From ZC4RG29 sp035304385 (GTDB lineage: Bacteria; Bacteroidota; Bacteroidia; Cytophagales; Cyclobacteriaceae): a stretch of DNA of 64,000 nucleotides. The stretch spans positions 62,001 to 126,000 of the forward strand of contig DATGQD010000065.1 of NCBI GenBank assembly GCA_035304385.1, given 5' to 3'. Every line of letters begins with the position of its first letter. The first letter of the stretch is position 1. Both the position numbers and the translations under genes were made by a program. This document shows positions 8,228 through 16,421 of this stretch, one piece after another. Under the pieces are notes generated by a model. It had not been told where the DNA came from. It searched no databases and saw only the letters and a program-made list of their open reading frames with translations.

Positions 8228-8406
8228 GGATTATTGATTTGTGATTGTCGATAATTGTCGATTTTTGATTATCGATTTGGCAGCTGCCGATTGATGTGTG
8301 TGTTAAATGACAGCGCTTTGATTCCACCCGGAAGTTTTTTCATGGCCCCCAAATCTCAAATCACCAATCACTAATAATCTCAAATCACTAATCACCAATC
8401 GAAAAT
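8228..8406. repeat. AT-rich intergenic repeat: tandem 24-mer plus imperfect inverted arms
   Basis: Between two convergent genes lies a patch built from short words such as GATTATTGATT and CAAATCACTAATC. The right arm is a tandem pair of 24-base units (8352-8375 and 8376-8399) that differ at two positions. The left arm (about 8229-8280) resembles the reverse complement of the right arm, so a transcript across it could fold into a long imperfect stem. It may serve as a bidirectional terminator or be a dispersed intergenic repeat. Confidence 0.6.
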
Positions 8407-10413
8407 CTACCGTTTCCCACTCGCATCCGCGTACTGATACTCCGCCTTGTACTCTGGCAACGTAAACGTAAACGTCGTTCCTTTCCCCGCTTCAGTCTCA
8501 AACCAGATCGTGCCCTTATTCTTCTCCGTGAACTCCTTGCATAACACAAGCCCCAGACCGGTACCGGCTTCCTGGCGTGTACCCGGCGTTGTGAGGCTTT
8601 CCAGGGTGAAGAGGGTCGCCTGGTTGGATTCCGGTATGCCGCTGCCGGTGTCAGAAATCGAGATCATGATCTTTTGATCTTCCGTTCTTCCCTGGATGGT
8701 GATGGTGCCTGCCGGCGGTGTAAATTTGACGGCATTGGTGATCAGGTTGCGGAGGACAGATTGAATCATCACCTGATCGGCGTACGCGATGCAATCGGGC
8801 GAGACATCCATCTGCAGGGTAATAAGCTTCTGGTTGACGTCGTTTTCGAGAAGGCCAACAGCCTCGGCAATCATGGCGTTCATGTCGAGACGGACGGGCC
8901 TGACCACTTCGCCACGGAGCTGAAACTTCGCCCAATGGAGTAGGTTTTGTATGAAGTTGGTCGTCTGGTCCAGGTGCGTTTCAATCTCGGTCGACACCGC
9001 TTTGAATTCCTCCTGGCTCAGCTTGTTGATTTTTGCAAGCGCAAGCGACAACTTCAATGACGAGAGCGGCGCCTTGATGTCGTGCGACACTACCGAAAAC
9101 AGCTTGTCCTTGATCCGGTTGAGTTCTTCCAGCTTTTCCTTCTGTTGATTGATCTGTAGGGTGCGCTGTTGGACTTCGTGTTCGAGCCTGACTTTCTCTT
9201 CCTTACCGCGTTTGAGTTCTAGTTCCTTGGCGCGTTGATTTTCTTTTACGAGTACATTCCACCGTTCTCCAAGGGCGAGAGAAATCAGGACCACCTGTAA
9301 CACGCAGCCGATCATAAGCCCCTGGTAGTTGGCTCCGAGGTAGCCGGGTGCAAGCCCCAGGTTGCCCAGCGTGAAGGCCACTGCTGCCAGGAGCAACGTA
9401 ACCCAGGCCAACAGGTAATATAGTGCCGGCCGGAATTTTCGCGAGAGACAATAGGCGGCAGCGACAAGCACGATCAGGCAATGAGTAAGGGTGAACAGAT
9501 GAAGGTACATGTACGAAATCTGCCGCATGAAGAACAGCATCATGGCGCCGAGAACGAGGTTGATGGCAGTATTCACAATGAGCAGGTTATCCAGCAAGGG
9601 GCTGAAATGCCGCACATTGAGAAACGCACGGGTGAGCAGGGCGGAACTCAATACGAAGAAGGGCCCGCTAAGCGCCGCGAAGTCGTCGTTGAGCCCGGGC
9701 TGGCCGGGATGCAGGAAAAGGAACGTATAGCCCTGGAAGAAGGCGATGACGTTTGCCATGCTGACGAGGGTGAGTACATAATAGGCTGTGCTCTTGTCGC
9801 GTATCGAGAGAAGGAGAAACAACTGATACAGGATCATGATGAACATGGCCCCGTAGAATAGCCCGTTGATCAGCTGCGTGTGGTAGTTGGCGATCTGGAA
9901 TTGAGCCGGCGTCCAGAAGACGACAGGTACCTGAACAGAAGAAATGGTGTGAATGCGCAGATAGATCGTGCGCATCTCACCTTGCGGAATAGTGAGTTGA
10001 AAAATAGGGTGACGGTGCGGGAGGTCGCGCGTTGCGATCGGAAATATGTCGCCGCCCGCCTTATGTACTTCCGGCGAGGTTTCATCTGAAAATACATACA
10101 GGTCGATCCGGTCCAATGGGGCGTACGGAATCTCAAGATTCCAATCAGTCTGGTCGGACTGGTTCGTGATGACCATTTTGAACCAATGCGTGCGGCGATC
10201 GAATCCTAATCCGGGCGCGCGGTCAGTATCCTGAAGAGGTGTGAACTCCGACTGTACGACATCCATAACGGATAGGGTATCCGTCTCGTCAACAAAGTGG
10301 GTCATGCGTCCCAGCACTTCCGCCTCACCGGAACTTGTGAGTGTGATCACCTGGCCATTTGCCTGGGATCCGCACCATAACAGCATGAAAAGTGCGACGT
10401 AGAATTGTCTCAT
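8407..10413 (-). CDS. 7TM-DISM sensor histidine kinase
   Basis: A 668-residue membrane sensor kinase. After a signal peptide (about 1-20) comes a periplasmic 7TMR-DISMED2 beta-sandwich domain (about 35-165, with WFKMVITNQSD and YLRIHT), then seven membrane helices (about 182-385), a coiled coil (about 388-435), the HisKA domain with phospho-acceptor His444 in SVVSHDIKAPLSSL, and an HATPase domain with N box NLITNAVKF (556-564), DTGSGIP (588-594) and GTGLGLVLCKEF. DISMED2 domains are thought to bind carbohydrates or similar ligands. No response regulator is adjacent. Its start lies 4 bases after the hemB stop, so the two genes are probably co-transcribed. Confidence 0.9.
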   Translation of the reverse strand: MRQFYVALFMLLWCGSQANGQVITLTSSGEAEVLGRMTHFVDETDTLSVMDVVQSEFTPLQDTDRAPGLGFDRRTHWFKMVITNQSDQTDWNLEIPYAPLDRIDLYVFSDETSPEVHKAGGDIFPIATRDLPHRHPIFQLTIPQGEMRTIYLRIHTISSVQVPVVFWTPAQFQIANYHTQLINGLFYGAMFIMILYQLFLLLSIRDKSTAYYVLTLVSMANVIAFFQGYTFLFLHPGQPGLNDDFAALSGPFFVLSSALLTRAFLNVRHFSPLLDNLLIVNTAINLVLGAMMLFFMRQISYMYLHLFTLTHCLIVLVAAAYCLSRKFRPALYYLLAWVTLLLAAVAFTLGNLGLAPGYLGANYQGLMIGCVLQVVLISLALGERWNVLVKENQRAKELELKRGKEEKVRLEHEVQQRTLQINQQKEKLEELNRIKDKLFSVVSHDIKAPLSSLKLSLALAKINKLSQEEFKAVSTEIETHLDQTTNFIQNLLHWAKFQLRGEVVRPVRLDMNAMIAEAVGLLENDVNQKLITLQMDVSPDCIAYADQVMIQSVLRNLITNAVKFTPPAGTITIQGRTEDQKIMISISDTGSGIPESNQATLFTLESLTTPGTRQEAGTGLGLVLCKEFTEKNKGTIWFETEAGKGTTFTFTLPEYKAEYQYADASGKR

Positions 10414-10417
10414 TCCC

Positions 10418-11404
10418 TCAGCTCCTGGTCAGTGACGCATATTCTTTGGCGAAATAGGTAAGGATCACATCGGCACCGGCGCGCTTGATGCTAAGCAGCA
10501 ATTCCGTCATCACCCGTTCTCCTTCTATCCAGCCCCTGGCATGCGCCGCCTTAACCATAGAGTATTCGCCGCTGACATTGTACGCGGCGACAGGAAGATC
10601 AAAATTGTCGCGTAACAGCCGGATGACGTCGAGATAGGCCATAGCCGGCTTGACCATCAGAAAGTCCGCCCCTTCGGCCGCATCCAAACTTGCTTCAATC
10701 AGTGCCTCCCTTCGGTTTGCGGGATTCATTTGATAGGTCTTTTTGTCGCCAAATTTCGGCGCGGAGTCAAGCGCGTCCCGAAATGGCGAGTAAAATGCAC
10801 TGGCATACTTCGCGGTGTAACTCATGATCGACACTTCAGCAAATCCATTGTCGTCGAGTAATTTTCGCAGGTAGCCAACGCGGCCATCCATCATATCGGA
10901 CGGCCCGATTATGTCTATGCCCGTTTCCGCCTGGGCGAGTGCCATCTTTCCCAGGATGTCGAGCGTAAGGTCGTTGTCAATCTTTCCGTCTTTGACCAGG
11001 CCATCGTGACCATCGGAACTATAGGGGTCCATGGCTACGTCCGTCATGATACAAACGTCCGGAAACTCTTTCTTAATGGTGGTAAGGGCGCGGAGGTAGA
11101 AGAAGTCGCGGTCGTGGCTCTTGGACGCCGTTTTGTCCTTATGCTTTTCGTCCACTACGGGAAAAACGTCGAATGCGTTTATTCCCAACTTCACACACTC
11201 TTCGATTTCACGTAGCATCGTGTCCACCGAAAAACGGTAGATGCCGGGCATGCTTTCCACTTCCACTTTTTTGCCGGTCCCCTCCAGGAGAAAGAGCGGG
11301 AAGATCAGGTCGTTCGTATCCAGGGTGGTTTCTTCCACCATTGACCGAATTACCTGACTCTTGCGATTGCGGCGGGGCCGCGCATGGTTCAGGCGGAAAT
11401 ACAT
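10418..11404 (-). CDS. hemB: Porphobilinogen synthase (delta-aminolevulinate dehydratase)
   Basis: A 328-residue enzyme that condenses two 5-aminolevulinate molecules to porphobilinogen in haem synthesis. The two active-site lysines are visible: Lys199 in SYTAKYASAFYSPFRDA and Schiff-base Lys252 in FLMVKPAMAYLD. The metal region (about 122-134) reads DVAMDPYSSDGHDG, which has Asp where zinc-dependent enzymes have three cysteines; this is the magnesium/aspartate-rich type. Length and start are normal. A TAAATTTG -7 element lies 20 bases before the start. Haem from this pathway would feed both the ccm system and the cbb3 oxidase in this window. Confidence 0.95.
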   Translation of the reverse strand: MYFRLNHARPRRNRKSQVIRSMVEETTLDTNDLIFPLFLLEGTGKKVEVESMPGIYRFSVDTMLREIEECVKLGINAFDVFPVVDEKHKDKTASKSHDRDFFYLRALTTIKKEFPDVCIMTDVAMDPYSSDGHDGLVKDGKIDNDLTLDILGKMALAQAETGIDIIGPSDMMDGRVGYLRKLLDDNGFAEVSIMSYTAKYASAFYSPFRDALDSAPKFGDKKTYQMNPANRREALIEASLDAAEGADFLMVKPAMAYLDVIRLLRDNFDLPVAAYNVSGEYSMVKAAHARGWIEGERVMTELLLSIKRAGADVILTYFAKEYASLTRS

Positions 11405-11423
11405 CTCTACAAGGTTTCGGAAG

Positions 11424-11431
11424 CAAATTTA
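11424..11431 (-). promoter_or_regulatory. -7 promoter element for hemB
   Basis: On the minus strand this reads TAAATTTG, a full match to TAnnTTTG, 20 bases before the hemB ATG and in the 39-base gap after the DUF2520 gene. No well-spaced -33 element was seen. Confidence 0.45.
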
Positions 11432-11443
11432 TCAGTTTGGCCG

Positions 11444-12229
11444 TTACGATTGATACCGGTCCAGTATATGTTGGCTGAGCAGCGCATAGATTTCCCGAAC
11501 CTTGGGGTCGTTTTTGAGGAATTCCGCATGCCGACGGAGGATGCCGAGGTCACCACGCCGTGCCGGTCCTGTCTGCGCTTGCGCCGGGCCCGCATCCAGG
11601 CTTTTATTCAGCGTTTCCGCAATCAGCGGTTTTAGCCAGTCGGGATCGAGATCATGGTCCTCCATCATCCCGAACGCTACAGCAATCAGGTGGTTGGTGA
11701 AGTTGGAAGCAAAAACTGCCGCCACATGGAGCGCCAGCCGACTTTCGGAGGTAATGGCGGCCACAGTGGGAGACAAGGCACGGGCCATTTCCAGCAAGGT
11801 TTCTTCGACCCTGGAAGTACTTCCCTCTACCAGTATGGGCACATCGTCAAAATCCACCTTGACGCCCTTTGAAAAAGTCTGGAGCGGATAAAACACCCCC
11901 ATATTGTCCGTGCCTGCGGCCTCAAGCACCTGCAGGGGCGTGCTGCCCGAGGTATGCACGACGAGCATATCGTCAGGTACGACAAGGTCGGCGGCCACCT
12001 GTTCAATCGCGTCGTCGCTTACTGTCAAGATTACGATATCGACATCGCTATCGGCAAAGTCGAGGACACTTTTGACCCTGGCCTGGTACAGCCGTGATGC
12101 CAGCTGGCGCGCGTTTTGGTCGTGACGGCTGTATACCTCACGCACGGCATAGCCGACGTTATCCAGTGCAGGGGCCAGATGCCAGGCCAGGTTGCCCGCA
12201 CCAACGATTGCTACTGAGTGGTTTTTCAC
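11444..12229 (-). CDS. Rossmann-like and DUF2520 domain protein (putative NAD(P)-dependent reductase)
   Basis: A 261-residue protein with an N-terminal Rossmann fold (VAIVGAGNLAWHLAPAL, residues 7-23) of the F420-dependent NADP-reductase/ProC-like type and a C-terminal helical DUF2520 domain (about 130-255). The middle keeps the VILTVSDDAI and VVHTSGS segments typical of 6-phosphogluconate-dehydrogenase-like folds. The family is annotated as a predicted oxidoreductase; no substrate is known to me. Its start overlaps the prmC stop by 4 bases, so translation is likely coupled. Confidence 0.8.
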   Translation of the reverse strand: MKNHSVAIVGAGNLAWHLAPALDNVGYAVREVYSRHDQNARQLASRLYQARVKSVLDFADSDVDIVILTVSDDAIEQVAADLVVPDDMLVVHTSGSTPLQVLEAAGTDNMGVFYPLQTFSKGVKVDFDDVPILVEGSTSRVEETLLEMARALSPTVAAITSESRLALHVAAVFASNFTNHLIAVAFGMMEDHDLDPDWLKPLIAETLNKSLDAGPAQAQTGPARRGDLGILRRHAEFLKNDPKVREIYALLSQHILDRYQS

Positions 12230-13086
12230 TTGTTGCCATTAAAGATCCCGTGTACGATTCGTTGCTTTCCTGAACTGTCTTTCACGAGGGTTACATCCAG
12301 GAATTTGTAATCACGAAAGGTGTTCGCTACGTCGTCTGCGAAGCGTTCGTTGACCTCGACGATCACGAAACCACCTCGTTTCAGTACCTCACGCGCATGT
12401 GAGAGTATCGGTCGGTAATATTGTAATGGATCGGCAGATTCTGTAAACAGCGCCAGGTGCGGTTCGAATTCCAGCACGGTAGCGCTCATGGCCGGAGCTT
12501 CATCGGGTGTGATATACGGCGGATTGCTGACGATCAAGTCAAGATCCTTCACCGGGACGAACTCGGTGAGAATATTCGATCGATGAAAGTCGACTGTTGC
12601 ACTCAGTGCATTGGCGTTGTCACGTGCAACGTCAAGCGCTCTCAGGCTGACATCCGTGGCGAATACCCTCGCATCGGGTCTTTCCAGCGCCATGGTTATA
12701 CCGATGCACCCGCTGCCGCATCCAATATCCATTAAACGCGGCGATACGACGTCTTGCAGTAATCCGAGCGCCGTCCGGGTAAGGTCTTCTGTTTCGGGAC
12801 GCGGGATCAACACGTCGCGGTTGACTTTAAACGTGCGTCCGTAGAAATCACATTCGCCCATAACGTATTGAAGCGGCTCGCCGGTGTTTATACGTTCGAG
12901 CACCTGGTGCAGTTGTGCCATGAGCGTCGGGGCAAGCGCTATTTCTTTCCCCACAGCGATGTCGGTTGGCGTAATTCCGGTGAGCCTTTCGAGGATTCGA
13001 TGCAGAATCGCCTTCTTTTCATCATCGGTTTCAGGCAAGCTGAGGCGTCGCATCAAATCCAGGAACAGGGTTTTGGAATTAGTCAT
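12226..13086 (-). CDS. prmC: Peptide chain release factor N5-glutamine methyltransferase
   Basis: A 286-residue SAM-dependent methyltransferase that methylates the glutamine of the GGQ motif in release factors. Starting from ATG at 13086, the family marks are RPETE (about 96-100), SAM motif DIGCGSGCIGI (120-130) and the substrate-glutamine motif NPPY (188-191). The reading frame stays open a further 52 codons upstream, but those codons overlap ribD on the other strand and do not look like PrmC. The start codon shares a CATG with an in-frame ATG of the divergent ribD frame, so the promoters of the two genes must overlap each other or the neighbouring coding regions. Confidence 0.93.
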   Translation of the reverse strand: MTNSKTLFLDLMRRLSLPETDDEKKAILHRILERLTGITPTDIAVGKEIALAPTLMAQLHQVLERINTGEPLQYVMGECDFYGRTFKVNRDVLIPRPETEDLTRTALGLLQDVVSPRLMDIGCGSGCIGITMALERPDARVFATDVSLRALDVARDNANALSATVDFHRSNILTEFVPVKDLDLIVSNPPYITPDEAPAMSATVLEFEPHLALFTESADPLQYYRPILSHAREVLKRGGFVIVEVNERFADDVANTFRDYKFLDVTLVKDSSGKQRIVHGIFNGNK

Positions 13087-13114
13087 GCAAGAACAATCTT
13101 TGCAAGTATACGCA

Positions 13115-14164
13115 ATGAACGACCACAATATGTCGATCGATGCAGGTTTTATGGCCCGGGCTATAGAACTCGCGTCACTGGGTTTGGGTAAGGTGAGCCC
13201 AAATCCGCTTGTTGGTAGTGTTATCGTGCATGATGGCCGCATTATAGGCGAAGGATGGCATCGCGCATACGGTGATGCACACGCAGAAGTTGTTGCTGTC
13301 GCATCGGTTCATGATAAACACCTGCTGCCAGCGAGTACCGTGTACGTTACACTGGAGCCATGTACACATTATGGCAAAACACCGCCGTGCGCCAATATGC
13401 TCATTGAACACGGCGTCCGGCGCGTGGTGATCGGCGCCACAGACTCCAATCCAAAGGTTGCGGGTGGAGGCATTGCCAGGTTAAGAGACGCAGGCGTCGA
13501 GGTTTCGACCGGTGTGCTCGAGGAATCCTGTCGCTATGTGAACCGCCGTTTCTTTACTTTCGTCGAACAAAAGAGGCCCTATATCATTCTGAAATGGGCT
13601 GAAACGTCTGACCGGTACATTGCCCGCCGAAACCGTGATTCAAAATGGATCAGTGATAAAATAAGCCGCCAACTGGTGCACCGATGGAGGGCCGAGGAGG
13701 ATGCTATCCTGGTAGGGTCGGGCACAGCAGAAGCAGATAATCCGAGATTGACGGTCCGCGACTGGACCGGACGAAACCCACTTCGGGTACTCATTGACCG
13801 AAATCTCCGGCTTAAACCTCCTTTACATCTTTTCGACGATTCCGCCCGAACCATCGTATACAATACCATCAGGAACCAGGAAACAAATACCGTAGTGCGC
13901 GTTAAATTGTCGGAACAGGACTTCCTTGGTCAGATGATGGCCGACCTTCATGCGCGCGACGTGCAGTCATTGATCGTTGAAGGCGGTGCGCGCACACTGA
14001 GCCTATTTATCCAGGCCGGACTTTGGGACGAAGCCCGTGTGTTCAGGTCACCGCAGGAATTCGGAGATGGAATTGCAGCGCCCCAAATACACGGCCACCA
14101 CCATGTGGCGTCCATTGCTGCCGATCAGCTGTTCTTGTACACGCCTAACCACCAGCATGGCTGA
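13115..14164 (+). CDS. ribD: Bifunctional riboflavin biosynthesis deaminase/reductase
   Basis: A 349-residue two-domain enzyme for the second and third steps of riboflavin synthesis. The N-terminal deaminase has the zinc site HAE (His56, Glu58) and PCTHYGKTPPC (Cys83, Cys92); the C-terminal reductase (about 145-345) begins RPYIILKWAETSD and holds the LVGSGTAEADNPRLTVR substrate/NADPH loop. ATG at 13115 is chosen; ATG codons at 13085 and 13130 are also in frame, and 13130 (MSIDAGFM) is a plausible alternative. An AATCTTTG sequence, one base off the -7 consensus, lies just upstream. The stop overlaps the next gene by 8 bases. Confidence 0.93.
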   Translation: MNDHNMSIDAGFMARAIELASLGLGKVSPNPLVGSVIVHDGRIIGEGWHRAYGDAHAEVVAVASVHDKHLLPASTVYVTLEPCTHYGKTPPCANMLIEHGVRRVVIGATDSNPKVAGGGIARLRDAGVEVSTGVLEESCRYVNRRFFTFVEQKRPYIILKWAETSDRYIARRNRDSKWISDKISRQLVHRWRAEEDAILVGSGTAEADNPRLTVRDWTGRNPLRVLIDRNLRLKPPLHLFDDSARTIVYNTIRNQETNTVVRVKLSEQDFLGQMMADLHARDVQSLIVEGGARTLSLFIQAGLWDEARVFRSPQEFGDGIAAPQIHGHHHVASIAADQLFLYTPNHQHG

Positions 14165-14639
14165 AGACCTGTTCATTGATCCGTCGGCGAACAAAACTGA
14201 GAAGTACCGTACACTACTTCCGCAGATAGAGGCCCTCGTAAGCGATGAGACTGACCTGATCGCTAACCTTTCCAATGTCGCCGCAGCGCTTCGCCAGACC
14301 TTTGGGTTTTTCTGGGTGGGGTTTTACTTCGTGAAGGAAGGGCAATTGGTATTAGGACCGTTTCAGGGGCCGATAGCCTGCACCCGTATCGATTTTGGAA
14401 AGGGCGTATGCGGCGCCGCCTGGGAACGCAAATCTGTAATCGTGGTGCCGGACGTCGACAATTTCCCGGGGCATATTGCTTGTTCCTCGCTTTCAAAATC
14501 GGAAATTGTTGTCCCGGTGCTGAAGAACGACGAAGTGGTGATGGTCCTTGATGTAGACAGCGATCGCCTGGATGAATTTGACAGCATTGATGAAGCGGGC
14601 CTCGCAAACATTGTGCGTATTATTGAACGTATGCTCTAA
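14157..14639 (+). CDS. msrC: Free methionine-(R)-sulfoxide reductase (GAF-domain fRMsr)
   Basis: A 160-residue single-GAF-domain protein. It carries the three cysteines of fRMsr at Cys75 (ACTRIDFGKG), Cys85 (GVCGAAW) and Cys109 (GHIACSS), with spacing of 10 and 24 residues as in the E. coli enzyme. These reduce free methionine-R-sulfoxide and are recycled by thioredoxin. The ATG at 14157 is preferred over 14037 because the extra 40 residues are the shadow of the ribD C-terminus. It overlaps the ribD stop by 8 bases and leads into the MutS homologue after 9 bases. Confidence 0.88.
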   Translation: MAEDLFIDPSANKTEKYRTLLPQIEALVSDETDLIANLSNVAAALRQTFGFFWVGFYFVKEGQLVLGPFQGPIACTRIDFGKGVCGAAWERKSVIVVPDVDNFPGHIACSSLSKSEIVVPVLKNDEVVMVLDVDSDRLDEFDSIDEAGLANIVRIIERML

Positions 14640-14648
14640 CCCCTGAAC

Positions 14649-16421
14649 ATGTCAGACCTTGACGAAATATACCGGACGCGCCGTGCGACGTTTGAAGCAC
14701 AGCGAAAAGTTGCCGAGCAAAAGGCGCTTACCGTTTCCTGGATTCGTGTGGCACTGGCGCTCGTGGCGCTCACGCTGGCTTATTTCGCGTTCGGATTCGT
14801 CGTATTGTGGATAGGGTTCTTCTTTGTCTCACTCGCGTTCGCCTGGTTTGTGCGTGAGCATGCAATTCTGGGGAATCGACGCAAGCTATTGGAAAACCTG
14901 ACGTTGATCAACGACAGGGAATTACAGGCCCTCGAGGGCGACTTCACATCATTTCCCGATGGATCGGAGTTTGCCGATGCGCATCACGCCTACACGGTCG
15001 ACCTCGACATTTTTGGTACAGGATCACTTTTTCAACGTTTTAACCGCACCTGCACGGAGCAAGGGAGCGAACGGCTGGCCGCCATCCTTTCGACACCGTT
15101 ACTTTCGCTAAAGGAAATCAAGGAGCGTCGCGGTGCCGTTGCCGAACTCAGTGAAAAGCTCGACTTCCGGCAGGAATTTCAGGCCATAGGAATGGCATCC
15201 CCGGAACGGATGGTCGACCAACAGCAGATTCTGGATTGGCTGAAACTTCCCGACTTCGTATATGGCAATCGCCGACGGCAATGGCTGTTGATACTGCTGC
15301 CCGCTGCAGCATTACTCACGCTGGCGTACTGGGCGATTACGGGGATGGCCGGCCCGCTTATCGTTGTGGCATTAACACAGTGGGCGGTGGTGGGAAGTCA
15401 CGCCAAGCGGACGATGCAGATCCAGGATTACCTGGGGAAAAAGCGATACCTGCTGGAGAAGTTTGCTGCCCATTTTGAATTGCTGTGCAAACAAAAGTTT
15501 GCATCACCCCTCGCCCGACAGATGAACGCGGAAAGCCAGCAGGCGCACGACGAAATTAAACGGTTGGTTACGCGCGTGCGTGCGTTGGATCTGCGCTTGA
15601 ATATTTTTGCGGGAATACTGCTGAACAGCCTCGTATTGTACGACCTGCTGTGCATATATCGTCTTGAAGTATGGCGCCATCGCAACCGACACCGGATGCA
15701 GCAATGGTTCGATACGATCGCTGAAGCCGACGCTCTTAACAGCCTCGCTGCGTATGCGTTCAACCATCCGGAATTTACCTGGCCCGAGTTGACCGCAGAG
15801 TGGCGGCTGGCGGGCGAACAGGTGGGCCATCCTCTGATTCGGAGGGAGGAGTGCGTGCGCAATGACATCCGGATGGATGACGCATCATCGCTTTGGATTA
15901 TCACCGGCGCCAACATGGCGGGTAAAAGTACCTTCTTAAGGTCGGTAGGGATAAACGTTGTGCTGGCCCTTACCGGATCGGTGGTGTGCGCCGAACGTTT
16001 TACTTGTCCCGTGCTGGAGGTGCACAGCGGAATGCGGAATACGGATTCCATCGTAGACAATCAATCCTACTTTTACGCAGAGTTGTATCGTCTTCAAAAG
16101 ATTGTGCAAAAACTGGAAGGGAAGCGCCGAATGCTCGTCCTGCTGGATGAGATACTCAAGGGCACCAACTCAACAGATAAGCTTTCAGGGTCGCAGGCGC
16201 TTGTATCCCGTCTGGTAAATTACCCCTGTTTCGCACTGATTGCAACGCACGATGTGGCCCTGGCAGAGATGGAGCGTGATTATCCGGCGATAAGGAATTA
16301 TCATTTTGAATCGCGCATAGAACATGGCGAATTGCGTTTCGACTATCGGTTAAAGCCGGGGGTGAGCACCAGCAAGAACGCGACCTTCCTGATGCAGAAA
16401 ATGGGCATTATCCCATCGTGA
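14649..16421 (+). CDS. Membrane-anchored MutS-family ATPase
   Basis: A 590-residue protein with the MutS core and ATPase but no mismatch-recognition domain. The C-terminal ATPase has Walker A TGANMAGKSTFL (419-430) and Walker B LVLLDE (496-501) followed by the signature GTNSTDKLSGSQ. Before it come four hydrophobic helices in two pairs, at about 30-48 / 50-68 and 211-230 / 232-250, which canonical MutS and MutS2 do not have. The family is common in Bacteroidota, usually annotated as a DNA mismatch repair protein, but the role is unknown. The stop codon directly abuts the stop of the convergent cysteine desulfurase gene. Confidence 0.85.
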   Translation: MSDLDEIYRTRRATFEAQRKVAEQKALTVSWIRVALALVALTLAYFAFGFVVLWIGFFFVSLAFAWFVREHAILGNRRKLLENLTLINDRELQALEGDFTSFPDGSEFADAHHAYTVDLDIFGTGSLFQRFNRTCTEQGSERLAAILSTPLLSLKEIKERRGAVAELSEKLDFRQEFQAIGMASPERMVDQQQILDWLKLPDFVYGNRRRQWLLILLPAAALLTLAYWAITGMAGPLIVVALTQWAVVGSHAKRTMQIQDYLGKKRYLLEKFAAHFELLCKQKFASPLARQMNAESQQAHDEIKRLVTRVRALDLRLNIFAGILLNSLVLYDLLCIYRLEVWRHRNRHRMQQWFDTIAEADALNSLAAYAFNHPEFTWPELTAEWRLAGEQVGHPLIRREECVRNDIRMDDASSLWIITGANMAGKSTFLRSVGINVVLALTGSVVCAERFTCPVLEVHSGMRNTDSIVDNQSYFYAELYRLQKIVQKLEGKRRMLVLLDEILKGTNSTDKLSGSQALVSRLVNYPCFALIATHDVALAEMERDYPAIRNYHFESRIEHGELRFDYRLKPGVSTSKNATFLMQKMGIIPS

